Source of the DNA: a virus | IMG/VR virus record: IMGVR_UViG_3300033142_001129 | Location: 1-62,246 of that record | DNA: 62,246 bases | Direction: 5' to 3' (one strand) | Shown here: positions 18,054 through 25,794 of the stretch, in pieces | How positions within the stretch are numbered: position 1 is the stretch's first letter | Layout: each line of letters opens with the position of its first letter | Position numbers and translations under genes: made by a program | Notes under the pieces: generated by a model | The model's input: only the letters and a program-made list of their open reading frames with translations | The model's database searches: none | Told to the model about the DNA's origin: nothing

Positions 18054-21000
18054 TCCCTTAAGATTTTGAGTGAAAGTATCCTCTCGTCGATATCTTCAAG
18101 AGCTTGCCCGGCATCCTCTTTCACTTTAACAACTTCGCCGGTTTCGGAGATCTGAACTTCTGATTCATACTTTAAGCCCTTGCCATGCTCGGGCGTGATT
18201 TCTATTTGTTCCCGTTTTAGGAGCGCCTTGGCTTCCTGTGGGGCCTTTTCTGCGACCTTTTCCGTTTTAGGTGTCTCGGGTAGGGCCTTTCTTTGTAAAT
18301 CAGGATAATCTTTAAGGACTGATTCTGGAACGGGTTTGCCCTGGTTAATAGCCGTATGCACAGCGTTTTTGTGAAAGGTATTCTCAGTATAGGACGTTGC
18401 CCCCTTCCGTGGCTTTCCGTGTAGCGATTCATATTCAGAAAGTGTCATTTCCCACGTTTCTTTGCCCTTCTCAGAGGCCGGAGGTTGGACGATCTTTTCT
18501 GCCTTAGTTTTCTCCAATTTATCTGTTGGAGATCTCCAACTTTCTGTTGGATATCCAACAGGTTTTTTCTGTTTTCCCCAGGAAAGCCAGTTCTTAAACT
18601 TCTCAACTGACATTTCAGTAATATCACCAAAGCCCTGCCAGCCTTCTTCATAATTGGCAAGATAACCCTCTTTGGCAGCTTCTTCACTTGAAAAGCCGGT
18701 CATTACCTTGTGCTCGTCAAACTTGCCTGTTCCTGGTTCAACCTGATCAACAATATAAACATTAGGACTTTCAGTATCGGGACCGACAAAGGTATCAATC
18801 TGATCACCGTCTTTGCCTTCGGTACGGTTGAAATATCCGTAATGATGTTTCATTTCGATTGACCATTTTTTCCCGTCAGGAGCAACGCCTTTGCGCTGAG
18901 ATCCTTTCGGGTTTTCAATGGCAATCTCCATGCCCTGAATATGGATTGCCCCTTTTAAATAATTTCCTGCTTGCTTTTGTTTTTCAGATGGGTTAATATC
19001 AACCTTAATTTCTTGATCACCAATTTTAGAGGAAGCTATATGTCTACCATCAGGAAGTATGTCTGTTTTAATTGTGGAATCACTTTTAGTAGAAATTGGA
19101 GTTCCAGGAAAGGTCAAGTCCGCTTTTTCTGTTGCGTCTCTTGCAGAAATTCTTTTGATTGTGGAAGAAAGAGAATCAACGAAACTGATTACAGGCTTAG
19201 GTATAGATACGTCACTCGGAATGGAAAGCCTATGGGTGAGCATCGTTTTGTTATGGAGCAAACCATCGGGCGTCCACTGGCTTCCGACGAGGCCGTTCAT
19301 CACATCAACGGGGATAGTCTTGATAATCGCCCTGAGAACTTGCGGATCGTTGAACGAGGATCTCACAGAAGAAAGTATCATCTGCTGTCTGTCCCGCTTG
19401 AGCGAATTAAAACTCTCAGACTGCAGGGTTTTAGTATTAGAGCGATTGCCAAAAAGATTGGAGTTAGCAAGAACACTATCACCAACAGACTCGTCGACCT
19501 TGGATTTCCTCTCTGTAGGCCGTAATTCAATAGTCGTACCCGCACCCGCAAGAGCTACATCAGTCTTTTTGGGTGCGGGCACTTTCGCTACGCGGCGATC
19601 TGCTTCAGAGATTACAGGCGGTTGCCCTTCGTCTCTTTTCTTTTGTTGTTCCTGGATATCAGTTTTAACGGTAGCCCAATATTTCTCATTTGCTTGCCGT
19701 TCTGCTTCCTCTGCAACTTCGACCTGTTGTAATGTCGTTGGTCTTGCTCCATACTTTTTCCGGCCCTTGGCAATCTCGCCTTCTTTTCGCTGCTGTTCAA
19801 TATTAGCTTCAACGCCCTTCCAGTATTTATCTTCCTCGCGCTTTTCTGTAATGAATTCACCGGCTTGTGTTATTTGTTCCTCGATACCGCCCAGCTTTTC
19901 AACCCGCTGATCTTCCTCTTGCTCCGCTTCAAACTCTTTGATTTTCTCTTGATTACGCCTTCTTGTCTGAAAGTCTGTAGTCGTTGGTTCTTCAACCGTC
20001 GGCTTTTCGGCCTTCGTGGGTTTTGTGGTTGAAAGGACCTCGTTTATTGCGTCGTAAAGAATATCATCTTTCGGTAGGTCTTTAAGCTCGCCTTCTAATT
20101 GTTCGCGAGTAATTTGCCCACCGTCAAGAGCCTCTTTTAATTGCTCTGTTTTCCTGGTCAGGTCGGTTTCTTTCTCGTCTTTATTGGCTTTAAGTTCTCT
20201 TTTATAATCGGCAATAACAAAGGGAGATCCTGCAACCTGGACGCCACCGGTAAGCATAGCACCACCAACGGCTCCCACCTTCATAGCCTTCTTTGCTTTT
20301 TTATGAATCGCCGGAAATTCGTTTAAAACTATCTTGGCTATTTCTGCGCCGGTCTTCTCATGGTTAGCTGCATAGAGATTGGCTATTTCATCAGGATATT
20401 GCTGTAAATATTCCTCTAAGCCTTCACCTGTGATATTGGCACCCAAAACACCTATGAACTGTCTGAGGCGTTTTCCAAAACCCATTTTGGCCCCGGTCTT
20501 GGAAAAGATCGTCTTCAACATTTTGATTTGAAAGATAGATCCGGCCTGTTCCAAAGGTGTATTTATTGCAGAGGTAAGCAGGCCAATTTCCCTTGCAAGC
20601 TCTTTATCAATACCAGCATCAACCAGCTCTTTGCGTTTCTGCCCGTATATCTGATTAAACATCGATATCGTGCCAGCGGGGATATTAAGGGCAGTTAAGG
20701 CCATACCAGGACCGAATCTTGACACACCGCCTGCAGCGGTTTCAATTATTCCTGAGCTACCAGGTAGAGGTTCCGGCAATGTTTCTACCCATTTTTCATA
20801 AGTCTCTATGCTCTCGTCCCTGATTTTTACAGAATAATCTCTTTTTAGGTCCTCGCGTTCCCTGGAAGTTAATGGAGATCCCTTGTCTTTTTCTGCTTGC
20901 CGCAGCTCTTTACCAAAAAGAGCTTTTTCGGTATCTGATAAAACGTTAAATGCAATTTCCGGCTTTCTTAATTCATACGCCTGGCTCGGTCCTTCTTTTT

Positions 21001-21367
21001 TCTTGTATGGCTCAGGTTCGCTTTTTGCATAGCTTTTCATGTGTTCCGCTTCACCTATCGCACCCTGGGCCATATCTCCTAACCCCTGGGCCGCATTGCG
21101 AAACATCTGTGTGCCAACTCTTTTAAATGTGAGTTCTGGGACTAATCCTGTAGCTGGGTCAACTTCGGCATAATCGGACTCTCCTTGTTCTTCGCCTTCG
21201 AACAAAGATTCGCCAAATTCCATGAAGGCACCGGCCATTTGTTTGCCAAGGCCCACAGCCTTTTGAGGCTCTTTCGGCTCAGGTTCTTCCCCTTCCCAGG
21301 TTATCTTTGTTGGATCTATTTCAGGGGGTTCGTTGTACCACGTTATTTTCTTTGGATTAATTGACAT
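18044..21367 (-). CDS. Polyvalent internal virion protein with pyrophosphatase-like domain and antisense HNH insertion
   Basis: A 1107-residue protein. Residues about 1-380 have helical and hydrophobic stretches typical of injected virion proteins (VGAVGGAMLTGGVQVAG); residues about 390-600 are charged coiled coil. Residues about 795-950 match the inorganic-pyrophosphatase-like domain of phage polyvalent proteins (KQAGNYLKG, IENPKGS, MKHHYGYF, KDGDQIDTFVGP, VDQVEPGTGKFDEHK). Residues about 614-776 are different: this stretch is the exact complement of an HNH endonuclease gene on the other strand (19040-19525) yet has no stop codon, so the protein apparently carries about 160 residues of 'antisense' sequence just before the pyrophosphatase domain. 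It sits between a 378-residue and a 134-residue virion gene. Function in DNA delivery or nucleotide handling is inferred. Confidence 0.8.
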   Translation of the reverse strand: MSINPKKITWYNEPPEIDPTKITWEGEEPEPKEPQKAVGLGKQMAGAFMEFGESLFEGEEQGESDYAEVDPATGLVPELTFKRVGTQMFRNAAQGLGDMAQGAIGEAEHMKSYAKSEPEPYKKKEGPSQAYELRKPEIAFNVLSDTEKALFGKELRQAEKDKGSPLTSREREDLKRDYSVKIRDESIETYEKWVETLPEPLPGSSGIIETAAGGVSRFGPGMALTALNIPAGTISMFNQIYGQKRKELVDAGIDKELAREIGLLTSAINTPLEQAGSIFQIKMLKTIFSKTGAKMGFGKRLRQFIGVLGANITGEGLEEYLQQYPDEIANLYAANHEKTGAEIAKIVLNEFPAIHKKAKKAMKVGAVGGAMLTGGVQVAGSPFVIADYKRELKANKDEKETDLTRKTEQLKEALDGGQITREQLEGELKDLPKDDILYDAINEVLSTTKPTKAEKPTVEEPTTTDFQTRRRNQEKIKEFEAEQEEDQRVEKLGGIEEQITQAGEFITEKREEDKYWKGVEANIEQQRKEGEIAKGRKKYGARPTTLQQVEVAEEAERQANEKYWATVKTDIQEQQKKRDEGQPPVISEADRRVAKVPAPKKTDVALAGAGTTIELRPTERKSKVDESVGDSVLANSNLFGNRSNTKTLQSESFNSLKRDRQQMILSSVRSSFNDPQVLRAIIKTIPVDVMNGLVGSQWTPDGLLHNKTMLTHRLSIPSDVSIPKPVISFVDSLSSTIKRISARDATEKADLTFPGTPISTKSDSTIKTDILPDGRHIASSKIGDQEIKVDINPSEKQKQAGNYLKGAIHIQGMEIAIENPKGSQRKGVAPDGKKWSIEMKHHYGYFNRTEGKDGDQIDTFVGPDTESPNVYIVDQVEPGTGKFDEHKVMTGFSSEEAAKEGYLANYEEGWQGFGDITEMSVEKFKNWLSWGKQKKPVGYPTESWRSPTDKLEKTKAEKIVQPPASEKGKETWEMTLSEYESLHGKPRKGATSYTENTFHKNAVHTAINQGKPVPESVLKDYPDLQRKALPETPKTEKVAEKAPQEAKALLKREQIEITPEHGKGLKYESEVQISETGEVVKVKEDAGQALEDIDERILSLKILRDCI
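19040..19525 (+). CDS. HNH homing-type endonuclease nested antisense in a virion gene
   Basis: A 161-residue HNH_3-type endonuclease. N-terminal zinc ribbon (C9, C12, C32, C35), HNH core with EHRFVME, VHHINGDSLDNRPENL (His88, Asn96, Asn100) and a C-terminal helix-turn-helix (about 125-155: FSIRAIAKKIGVSKNTI) for DNA binding. A ribosome binding site (AGAGGAAG) ends six bases before the ATG at 19040. The gene lies on the plus strand wholly inside the leftward gene 18044-21367, and its codons are in exact register with those of the host gene. In that register each TTA, CTA or TCA codon would put a stop in the host gene; none of its 24 Leu and Ser codons is one of these. It is the only rightward gene in a 52-kb leftward block. 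Confidence 0.85.
   Translation: MSTIRKYVCFNCGITFSRNWSSRKGQVRFFCCVSCRNSFDCGRKRINETDYRLRYRYVTRNGKPMGEHRFVMEQTIGRPLASDEAVHHINGDSLDNRPENLRIVERGSHRRKYHLLSVPLERIKTLRLQGFSIRAIAKKIGVSKNTITNRLVDLGFPLCRP
19539..19579. repeat. 9-bp inverted repeat beside the nested HNH gene
   Basis: Perfect arms CCCGCACCC (19539-19547) and GGGTGCGGG (19571-19579) separated by 23 bases, starting 13 bases after the HNH stop. In RNA from either strand this would fold into a strong hairpin. It is not followed by a T run, so it is a poor intrinsic terminator. It may mark the edge of the inserted segment or stabilise the HNH transcript. In the host protein it encodes PAPKK and AGAG. Confidence 0.6.
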
Positions 21368-21372
21368 AATTT

Positions 21373-22509
21373 TTAATGTTTTGACTCATGATTTTGTTCT
21401 TTTGCATACCCATAAGTACCATCATCGTACTGGACTACCTCTTTGCCGTTTTCATCTACACCCCGTTTAACAATCGTCTTTTGTTGTGGTTTTAAGCTTG
21501 TCGATATAAACTTATCAATTTGATATACGTCTTTAAGTCTTTTGGTTTCTTCTGCATTTTTGATCGGATCATATTTCTTTGTTGGATCCATCCCATCAAT
21601 TGCTTTTATAAAAGCTGTTACCATATTAGCAGCTTTCTTATCGCCCATAAGCTTTTCCATAGCCTGTTCTTCATTAAGACCAGGAACAATGCTTGCCATG
21701 TATTGAGCGTTCTTCTGTAGTGTCGATCTGGTATCTTTGGCCGATATTGAAGCTTTGATCCGCGCGTTTTTCGTTACCAAGGCCGCTGCTCTCATTTCGG
21801 TTTGTAGCTTTTCAATCCTTGCATTATCTTTTGCAATCCCGGCTTTCCCCCACTTTGTAGCCGCGTATGGATTGAGTGAGGATATTCTTGTTTGCGCCTG
21901 CTGAATAAGTTTTTGAGGATTGTTTGAGTCAGCTTCAATCTGAGCAATGTTTTTATTATATTGAGCTTGATTGATCTGGTTGTCAGCTAAGGCTTCGTCA
22001 AGCTTCTCTATCTTTGCCCTTTTCGCTCTTTTGCCGCTTGTGTTAGCAATCGCCCAGGCCTGCACTTCGGGACCAGCTTCACCATGAATAACAGGCCTAT
22101 TCGTTCCTTTGTGAAAGTATTTATACTTGCCTGGTTCATCTTTATTAACATCATAATTCAAATCAGTAGCAAGCTTGTCGATATTAATAGTGCCGTCTTT
22201 ATTCTTATAGAACATAAATTCAGCGCCTTCGGCTGACCGAACAAGATCTGAAGACGATAATTGCCGATTATAAGCCTGTGAAGCTGCAACATCTTCTTTG
22301 CTTTTCAGCTCGCGCCCTGGTTTTTCCTGTTCGTACATTTCGGATGCTCTATCATCGATCACAGATTGACGGCCTATGTCATACTCTTGCTGTCTTCCCC
22401 TCAATCCAAGGCTCTTTAATGCTATATCCGACCGGCTTTTATCCCTACCTAAACCACGAACTGTACGAGATAAAACATCTAAAGCGTGTACGACTTGTTG
22501 ATTACCCAT
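21373..22509 (-). CDS. Helical virion-block protein, unknown
   Basis: A 378-residue, highly charged, mostly helical protein (long Lys/Glu/Asn/Gln stretches such as IEKLDEALADNQINQAQYNKNI) with no hydrophobic segment. The composition and place, directly before the polyvalent virion proteins, suggest an internal virion or ejection protein, as commonly found in podoviruses after the tail hub genes. No family recognised. It stops six bases before the start of the 1107-residue gene. Confidence 0.6.
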   Translation of the reverse strand: MGNQQVVHALDVLSRTVRGLGRDKSRSDIALKSLGLRGRQQEYDIGRQSVIDDRASEMYEQEKPGRELKSKEDVAASQAYNRQLSSSDLVRSAEGAEFMFYKNKDGTINIDKLATDLNYDVNKDEPGKYKYFHKGTNRPVIHGEAGPEVQAWAIANTSGKRAKRAKIEKLDEALADNQINQAQYNKNIAQIEADSNNPQKLIQQAQTRISSLNPYAATKWGKAGIAKDNARIEKLQTEMRAAALVTKNARIKASISAKDTRSTLQKNAQYMASIVPGLNEEQAMEKLMGDKKAANMVTAFIKAIDGMDPTKKYDPIKNAEETKRLKDVYQIDKFISTSLKPQQKTIVKRGVDENGKEVVQYDDGTYGYAKEQNHESKH

Positions 22510-22518
22510 GATCCACCC

Positions 22519-22923
22519 CTACAATTTTTGTGTTATTATTAGATATTGTTTACCATCGCTGGCTGTTCTAAAGCCTGTGATTAAATAACCTGAAAGAAGC
22601 GCTGTAAACAAGGCTTTTTTATTCTTGTTTTCGATATGGCCCATAAGGTGCTTTGCTCCCATCTTCTTAAACGTTTGGTGAAATTCCTTATTGATTTGTG
22701 CCGCCCGCTTTTTGGTCCTGTATTCTGGAAGCATCCCGGTTGCATTGATATAGATTGTGGTGCTGTTGAAAGAAAATCCCGCCGTAAAACCATATGTTTT
22801 AAACTCGTCTTCGGCTGTAAGCATCACCGGAGGCATTAAAATAGGCGCTTGTTTGTCAAAGCACCCAAAGTATAGCTTAGGATAAATCTCTTTAATCTCG
22901 TTATGATTAAGCCGCTTTATCAT
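22519..22923 (-). CDS. GNAT-fold acetyltransferase-like virion-block protein
   Basis: A 134-residue protein with the secondary-structure pattern of GNAT acetyltransferases: beta strands with FKTYGFTAGFSFNSTTIYINATGMLPEYRTKKRA, where the segment after the central strand would be the acetyl-CoA pyrophosphate-binding turn (YRTKKRAAQI), then GHIENKNKKALFTALLSGYLITG at the C-terminus, typical of the last helix and strand. GNAT-like proteins of this size occur in the internal protein clusters of podoviruses. Start overlaps the stop of the 392-residue gene (ATGA). Fold call moderate; substrate unknown. Confidence 0.55.
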   Translation of the reverse strand: MIKRLNHNEIKEIYPKLYFGCFDKQAPILMPPVMLTAEDEFKTYGFTAGFSFNSTTIYINATGMLPEYRTKKRAAQINKEFHQTFKKMGAKHLMGHIENKNKKALFTALLSGYLITGFRTASDGKQYLIITQKL

Positions 22924-24098
22924 TTCGCGTCACTTTCTCCGCCACCAGACCCGTCAATATCGGCACTGATACCGCTAAAATCGTCGTCAAGGTTTTGTGT
23001 CCCGGGTGCTGTTGTATCTGGACCGTCTTCTCGCCCTCCAACGTTCCAGCTACCATCATCCTTATATCCGCCGTATCTGCTATCAAAGTCCACAACACCT
23101 TCCGCGTCCGTTCCTAAAGCTGACATTTCAGAGGGATCAACATCTGCCGCTGCTTGTCGGTCAGCTTGTCGATCAGACTTTCGATCTCCGAAAACGTCAA
23201 CCCCGGCTTCAATAGCGGCCATTTCGTTTTCTATTCCTATTCCTGCCGCTTCATATCCTGGTGTCCCAGGGCCATGCTTATTGTCCGGTCCCCATGGGTC
23301 ACTAATATTAAAATCAGCGTCCCCTTCTCTTTCGGCTTGATTTCTGACTCGCTTTGACAGTCCAAACTTATCCGCCCAGGTAGGATCGTGAGAAATTGCC
23401 TCCAAAACCCCTGGGTCTAAATGTTCAGAGGGTGGAGCCGTGTATGCGGCCATAACATCAGGATCTTTTGAATATTCATCATAATCTTGTGCTTGCGTTA
23501 TTTGATCTTGAACATAGGTATCACCAAAACCAAAACCCTGTTCTGAAAAAACATTTTCAAGCTGCTTTCCTCTGTGTTGCGCATCTGTTGCGGCGTCTAC
23601 TGCTTTATAAAGACCATATCCAGCGCCATATGTCGGGTTCATCATTGCCGGGACTACTCCGCCAAGTCCTGCATTAAGATATGCTCCACCCGCAGCGGCC
23701 AATAAACCTTTCCCGGCAATTTTTTTACCGAAGCTTTCAAGCTCAGGGTTCATATAGTCCCTGCTCATTCGTGCCTGGATAGGGTTTGAGTCAGGCATAT
23801 CTGGCGAGGTAGGGCCTCTGCCTTCGCCTTGCGGATTTGTATCAATTACAGCCCTATCAGGCCTGGTCGGAGCTTCTACTGTCTCGGCTTCCGGTATAGC
23901 CTCATCCGGTATAGCCTCAGCTTCCGGTCTGGACCTTCGCAACCCCAGGCCAACGCCTAATTGTCTTGGATCGATATCACCAGATAGAAGTCTTCGGCTC
24001 CGTCTTCCAGTTATCCCGCCCTTCTGCCTGTTTAATCCTTGCCTTTGCGCAAGAGCAATTATACGCTTTAACATTTCTTCTTTTGATATTGTCTTCAT
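22920..24098 (-). CDS. Acidic, disordered virion-block protein
   Basis: A 392-residue protein. The N-terminal 60 residues are basic (RQGLNRQKGGITGRRSRR), followed by a Pro/Glu-rich linker, a short glycine/alanine-rich hydrophobic region (GKGLLAAAGGAYLNAGLGGVV, about 130-165) and an acidic, Asp/Gly-rich C-terminal half. It is likely to be largely unfolded. The hydrophobic patch may insert in a membrane during DNA ejection, as proposed for other internal virion proteins; that is inference. Coupled to the GNAT-like gene by a four-base overlap. Confidence 0.6.
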   Translation of the reverse strand: MKTISKEEMLKRIIALAQRQGLNRQKGGITGRRSRRLLSGDIDPRQLGVGLGLRRSRPEAEAIPDEAIPEAETVEAPTRPDRAVIDTNPQGEGRGPTSPDMPDSNPIQARMSRDYMNPELESFGKKIAGKGLLAAAGGAYLNAGLGGVVPAMMNPTYGAGYGLYKAVDAATDAQHRGKQLENVFSEQGFGFGDTYVQDQITQAQDYDEYSKDPDVMAAYTAPPSEHLDPGVLEAISHDPTWADKFGLSKRVRNQAEREGDADFNISDPWGPDNKHGPGTPGYEAAGIGIENEMAAIEAGVDVFGDRKSDRQADRQAAADVDPSEMSALGTDAEGVVDFDSRYGGYKDDGSWNVGGREDGPDTTAPGTQNLDDDFSGISADIDGSGGGESDAK

Positions 24099-24107
24099 AA
24101 TTTTTTC

Positions 24108-24440
24108 CTAAAAAAAGTCCATTATTGCATCATAGATATCGCCCATAGCCCCGGTTTCACTTAAAATATTAAGCCCGAGGTTGGCATATCCGAGATTGTT
24201 TGCCCTGTTCTGGTGCTTTCTTGCATCGTGAGCTGTCTCGTCGTCTATAGCAAGTTGCTTCTCACCTAAAGCAAAGTCCCTATCAGCTTGCGCTTCGCTG
24301 GCTATAAAAGCTTTTTCGGCAAACTCTTTATCTTTCTTTGCTTGCACCCTGGCAGGAAGATAAGGCGTTTGGGCGTTTATAATATCTTCAGCGCTTGACC
24401 TTCTTCTCAACCCCGTAACTGCTCCTATTTGATCGTACAT
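24108..24440 (-). CDS. Helical virion-block protein, unknown
   Basis: A 110-residue protein, mostly alpha-helical and rich in Ala, Glu, Gln and Lys (AEKAFIASEAQADRDFALGEKQLAIDDETAHDARKHQNR), ending in a short hydrophobic region (LGYANLGLNILSETGAMGDIYDAI). The C-terminal end resembles that of the next gene upstream (LGNLGLSSYG), so the two may be distant paralogues. Probably a small internal or tail-assembly protein. No family recognised. Confidence 0.6.
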   Translation of the reverse strand: MYDQIGAVTGLRRRSSAEDIINAQTPYLPARVQAKKDKEFAEKAFIASEAQADRDFALGEKQLAIDDETAHDARKHQNRANNLGYANLGLNILSETGAMGDIYDAIMDFF

Positions 24441-24451
24441 GGCTTGATCTC

Positions 24452-24967
24452 CTATTGTTCCATATCGAGGTAATCAGGAATATCGCCCCTATAATTTTTA
24501 AACCGATGAATTCCCAACGTCCCCAGCCTGTCCATGTCTCTAATACCACGGTTAAGACCGGCATTATCATAGCGGTCATTCATTGTTTCCAGTTCTTCCA
24601 GGATCTTATCGTCCCTTCCCTTCTGTTTGTGTGCCCCATATGACGACAAACCAAGATTGCCTAAGCCAATAGCAAAGGCCTTTTTTCCCTGGCCTTTACC
24701 ATAAGACAAGTCTCTATCAGCCATAGCGACGCGTTTGTCGGACAGGATATTACGCCTTTTTCTTTCTTTTTGCAGAGACTTAAACCCTCTTTCTCTGTTG
24801 GTATTCTGTGTGTTTAGGATCATGCTTTGAATACCTTTCCTCATGTTTTCGGCTGCGAATTCCGGATCTGCCGACACGGTGCTTAAAATCGCCCTGTGCT
24901 CAGGCCTTAAAGTCATAATCTTTTGTCGTGCTCTCTGGTATCTTGGATTGTTGGCCCAGGATCTCAT
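24452..24967 (-). CDS. Helical virion-block protein, unknown
   Basis: A 171-residue basic, helical protein (RERGFKSLQKERKRRNILSDKRVAMADRD) with a short hydrophobic segment (AFAIGLGNLGLSSYG, about 95-110) like that of the 110-residue protein downstream. The order of paired small helical genes followed by GNAT-like and giant proteins looks like an ejectosome-type cluster. Function unassigned. Confidence 0.6.
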   Translation of the reverse strand: MRSWANNPRYQRARQKIMTLRPEHRAILSTVSADPEFAAENMRKGIQSMILNTQNTNRERGFKSLQKERKRRNILSDKRVAMADRDLSYGKGQGKKAFAIGLGNLGLSSYGAHKQKGRDDKILEELETMNDRYDNAGLNRGIRDMDRLGTLGIHRFKNYRGDIPDYLDMEQ

Positions 24968-24970
24968 TGT

Positions 24971-25285
24971 TTAGCTCCCTTTTTGAAGTTGGATATTTCT
25001 TATTTGTTCAAGCGCTTTTTCAACAGCCTTTAAGGTGTCTTTAAGATCTCGATATCTTTTCCTTATTATTTCAGGCATTTTCGTTTCGTCTGTGCCGTAT
25101 TGCTTTTCTATATCATATATTTGAGTTGCCGTATCGTTCCGAATATCCCTGTTGATTTTATAATCAAGCCTTAAGTTGGTGGCATGAAGTTCGGAGGCTT
25201 TCGCAAGATATTTTTCAGCGCCAACAACAGCGGTTACGATACTGATAAGAATAACGACTGAGCCTAAAACAGTTTTAATATTCAT
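24971..25285 (-). CDS. Membrane-anchored small protein (possible spanin or lysis accessory)
   Basis: A 104-residue protein starting MNIKTVLGSVVILISIVTAVVGAEKYLAKA: an N-terminal transmembrane anchor followed by a helical, charged periplasmic region (DYKINRDIRNDTATQIYDIEKQYG, YRDLKDTLKAVEKALEQI). This is the layout of an inner-membrane spanin (Rz-like), although the family is not recognised. The start at 25285 is chosen because AAGAAGGGAAACAAG gives a ribosome binding site there; an upstream in-frame start would put charged residues before the anchor. Confidence 0.6.
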   Translation of the reverse strand: MNIKTVLGSVVILISIVTAVVGAEKYLAKASELHATNLRLDYKINRDIRNDTATQIYDIEKQYGTDETKMPEIIRKRYRDLKDTLKAVEKALEQIRNIQLQKGS

Positions 25286-25298
25286 CTTGTTTCCCTTC

Positions 25299-25619
25299 TT
25301 AGGTATGATTTTCCAACATGCCCTCAATCCTACCTAAAGCCCGGCTCATCTTCTCTTTCCATATCGAATCTTCCCTCCGGGCTAACTCTCGTTTACCGTC
25401 CATTTCTTTCATATCTTTTCTAAAACCGTCGAATTTATCGCATATAGATTTATCAAGTTTAACGTGCGAATCTTTACACTCACCTTTAGTAACGTACACT
25501 GAAATACCATCCTTTTTATATAAAGCTGTTCTTAAACTGCCCTGGTTTTTGCGAACTTGCCACCACACAAAAGCCATCATTCCTGCCAAGACTAATCCTA
25601 TTATGTCAGTTCCACTCAT
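25299..25619 (-). CDS. Membrane-anchored coiled-coil protein
   Basis: A 106-residue protein with a single N-terminal transmembrane segment (IIGLVLAGMMAFVWWQV, residues 6-22) and a charged, probably coiled-coil cytoplasmic or periplasmic part (KFDGFRKDMKEMDGKRELARREDSIWKEKMSRALGRIEGML). Proteins of this shape are common beside tail and lysis genes, and it could pair with the anchored protein encoded next. The ATG overlaps the stop of the preceding zinc-finger gene (ATGA). Confidence 0.6.
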   Translation of the reverse strand: MSGTDIIGLVLAGMMAFVWWQVRKNQGSLRTALYKKDGISVYVTKGECKDSHVKLDKSICDKFDGFRKDMKEMDGKRELARREDSIWKEKMSRALGRIEGMLENHT

Positions 25620-25789
25620 TTCGAATTCCCCAATTTTTCTTTTGTGACAACCCCGCTGCCATTACAAAATTCACATGGTTCTTTTATTGCTGTTATTCTA
25701 TCCGCATAGTAGCAAATTTTACCATTTAAGATTTTCTCTACGATATGTTCCCCTTCGCAGACAGGGCAAGTTTCCAGTTCTGTTTCCAC
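25616..25789 (-). CDS. Small zinc-finger protein with GTG start
   Basis: A 57-residue protein read from a GTG at 25789. It has two cysteine pairs, TCPVCEG (residues 7-13) and CEFCNGSGVV (near 40-49), the second of the CxxCxGxG type seen in DnaJ zinc fingers, so it probably folds around one zinc ion. The start is six bases downstream of the tail-gene stop, and its TGA overlaps the next ATG by four bases, which supports translation even though no ATG is present. Small zinc-ribbon proteins of this type are common in phages, without known role. Confidence 0.7.
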   Translation of the reverse strand: METELETCPVCEGEHIVEKILNGKICYYADRITAIKEPCEFCNGSGVVTKEKLGNSK

Positions 25790-25794
25790 TCAAT

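Noticed and set aside
19040-19525. Group I intron or intein carrying the HNH gene
   Set aside because: The HNH gene is on the opposite strand to the host gene, the host frame continues without splice features, and no intein block motifs are visible.
19059-19910. Long rightward frame overlapping the HNH gene in another phase (283 codons)
   Set aside because: Its product has no domain, no ribosome binding site, and it continues over the charged linker of the host gene; it is a by-product of the repetitive codon pattern.
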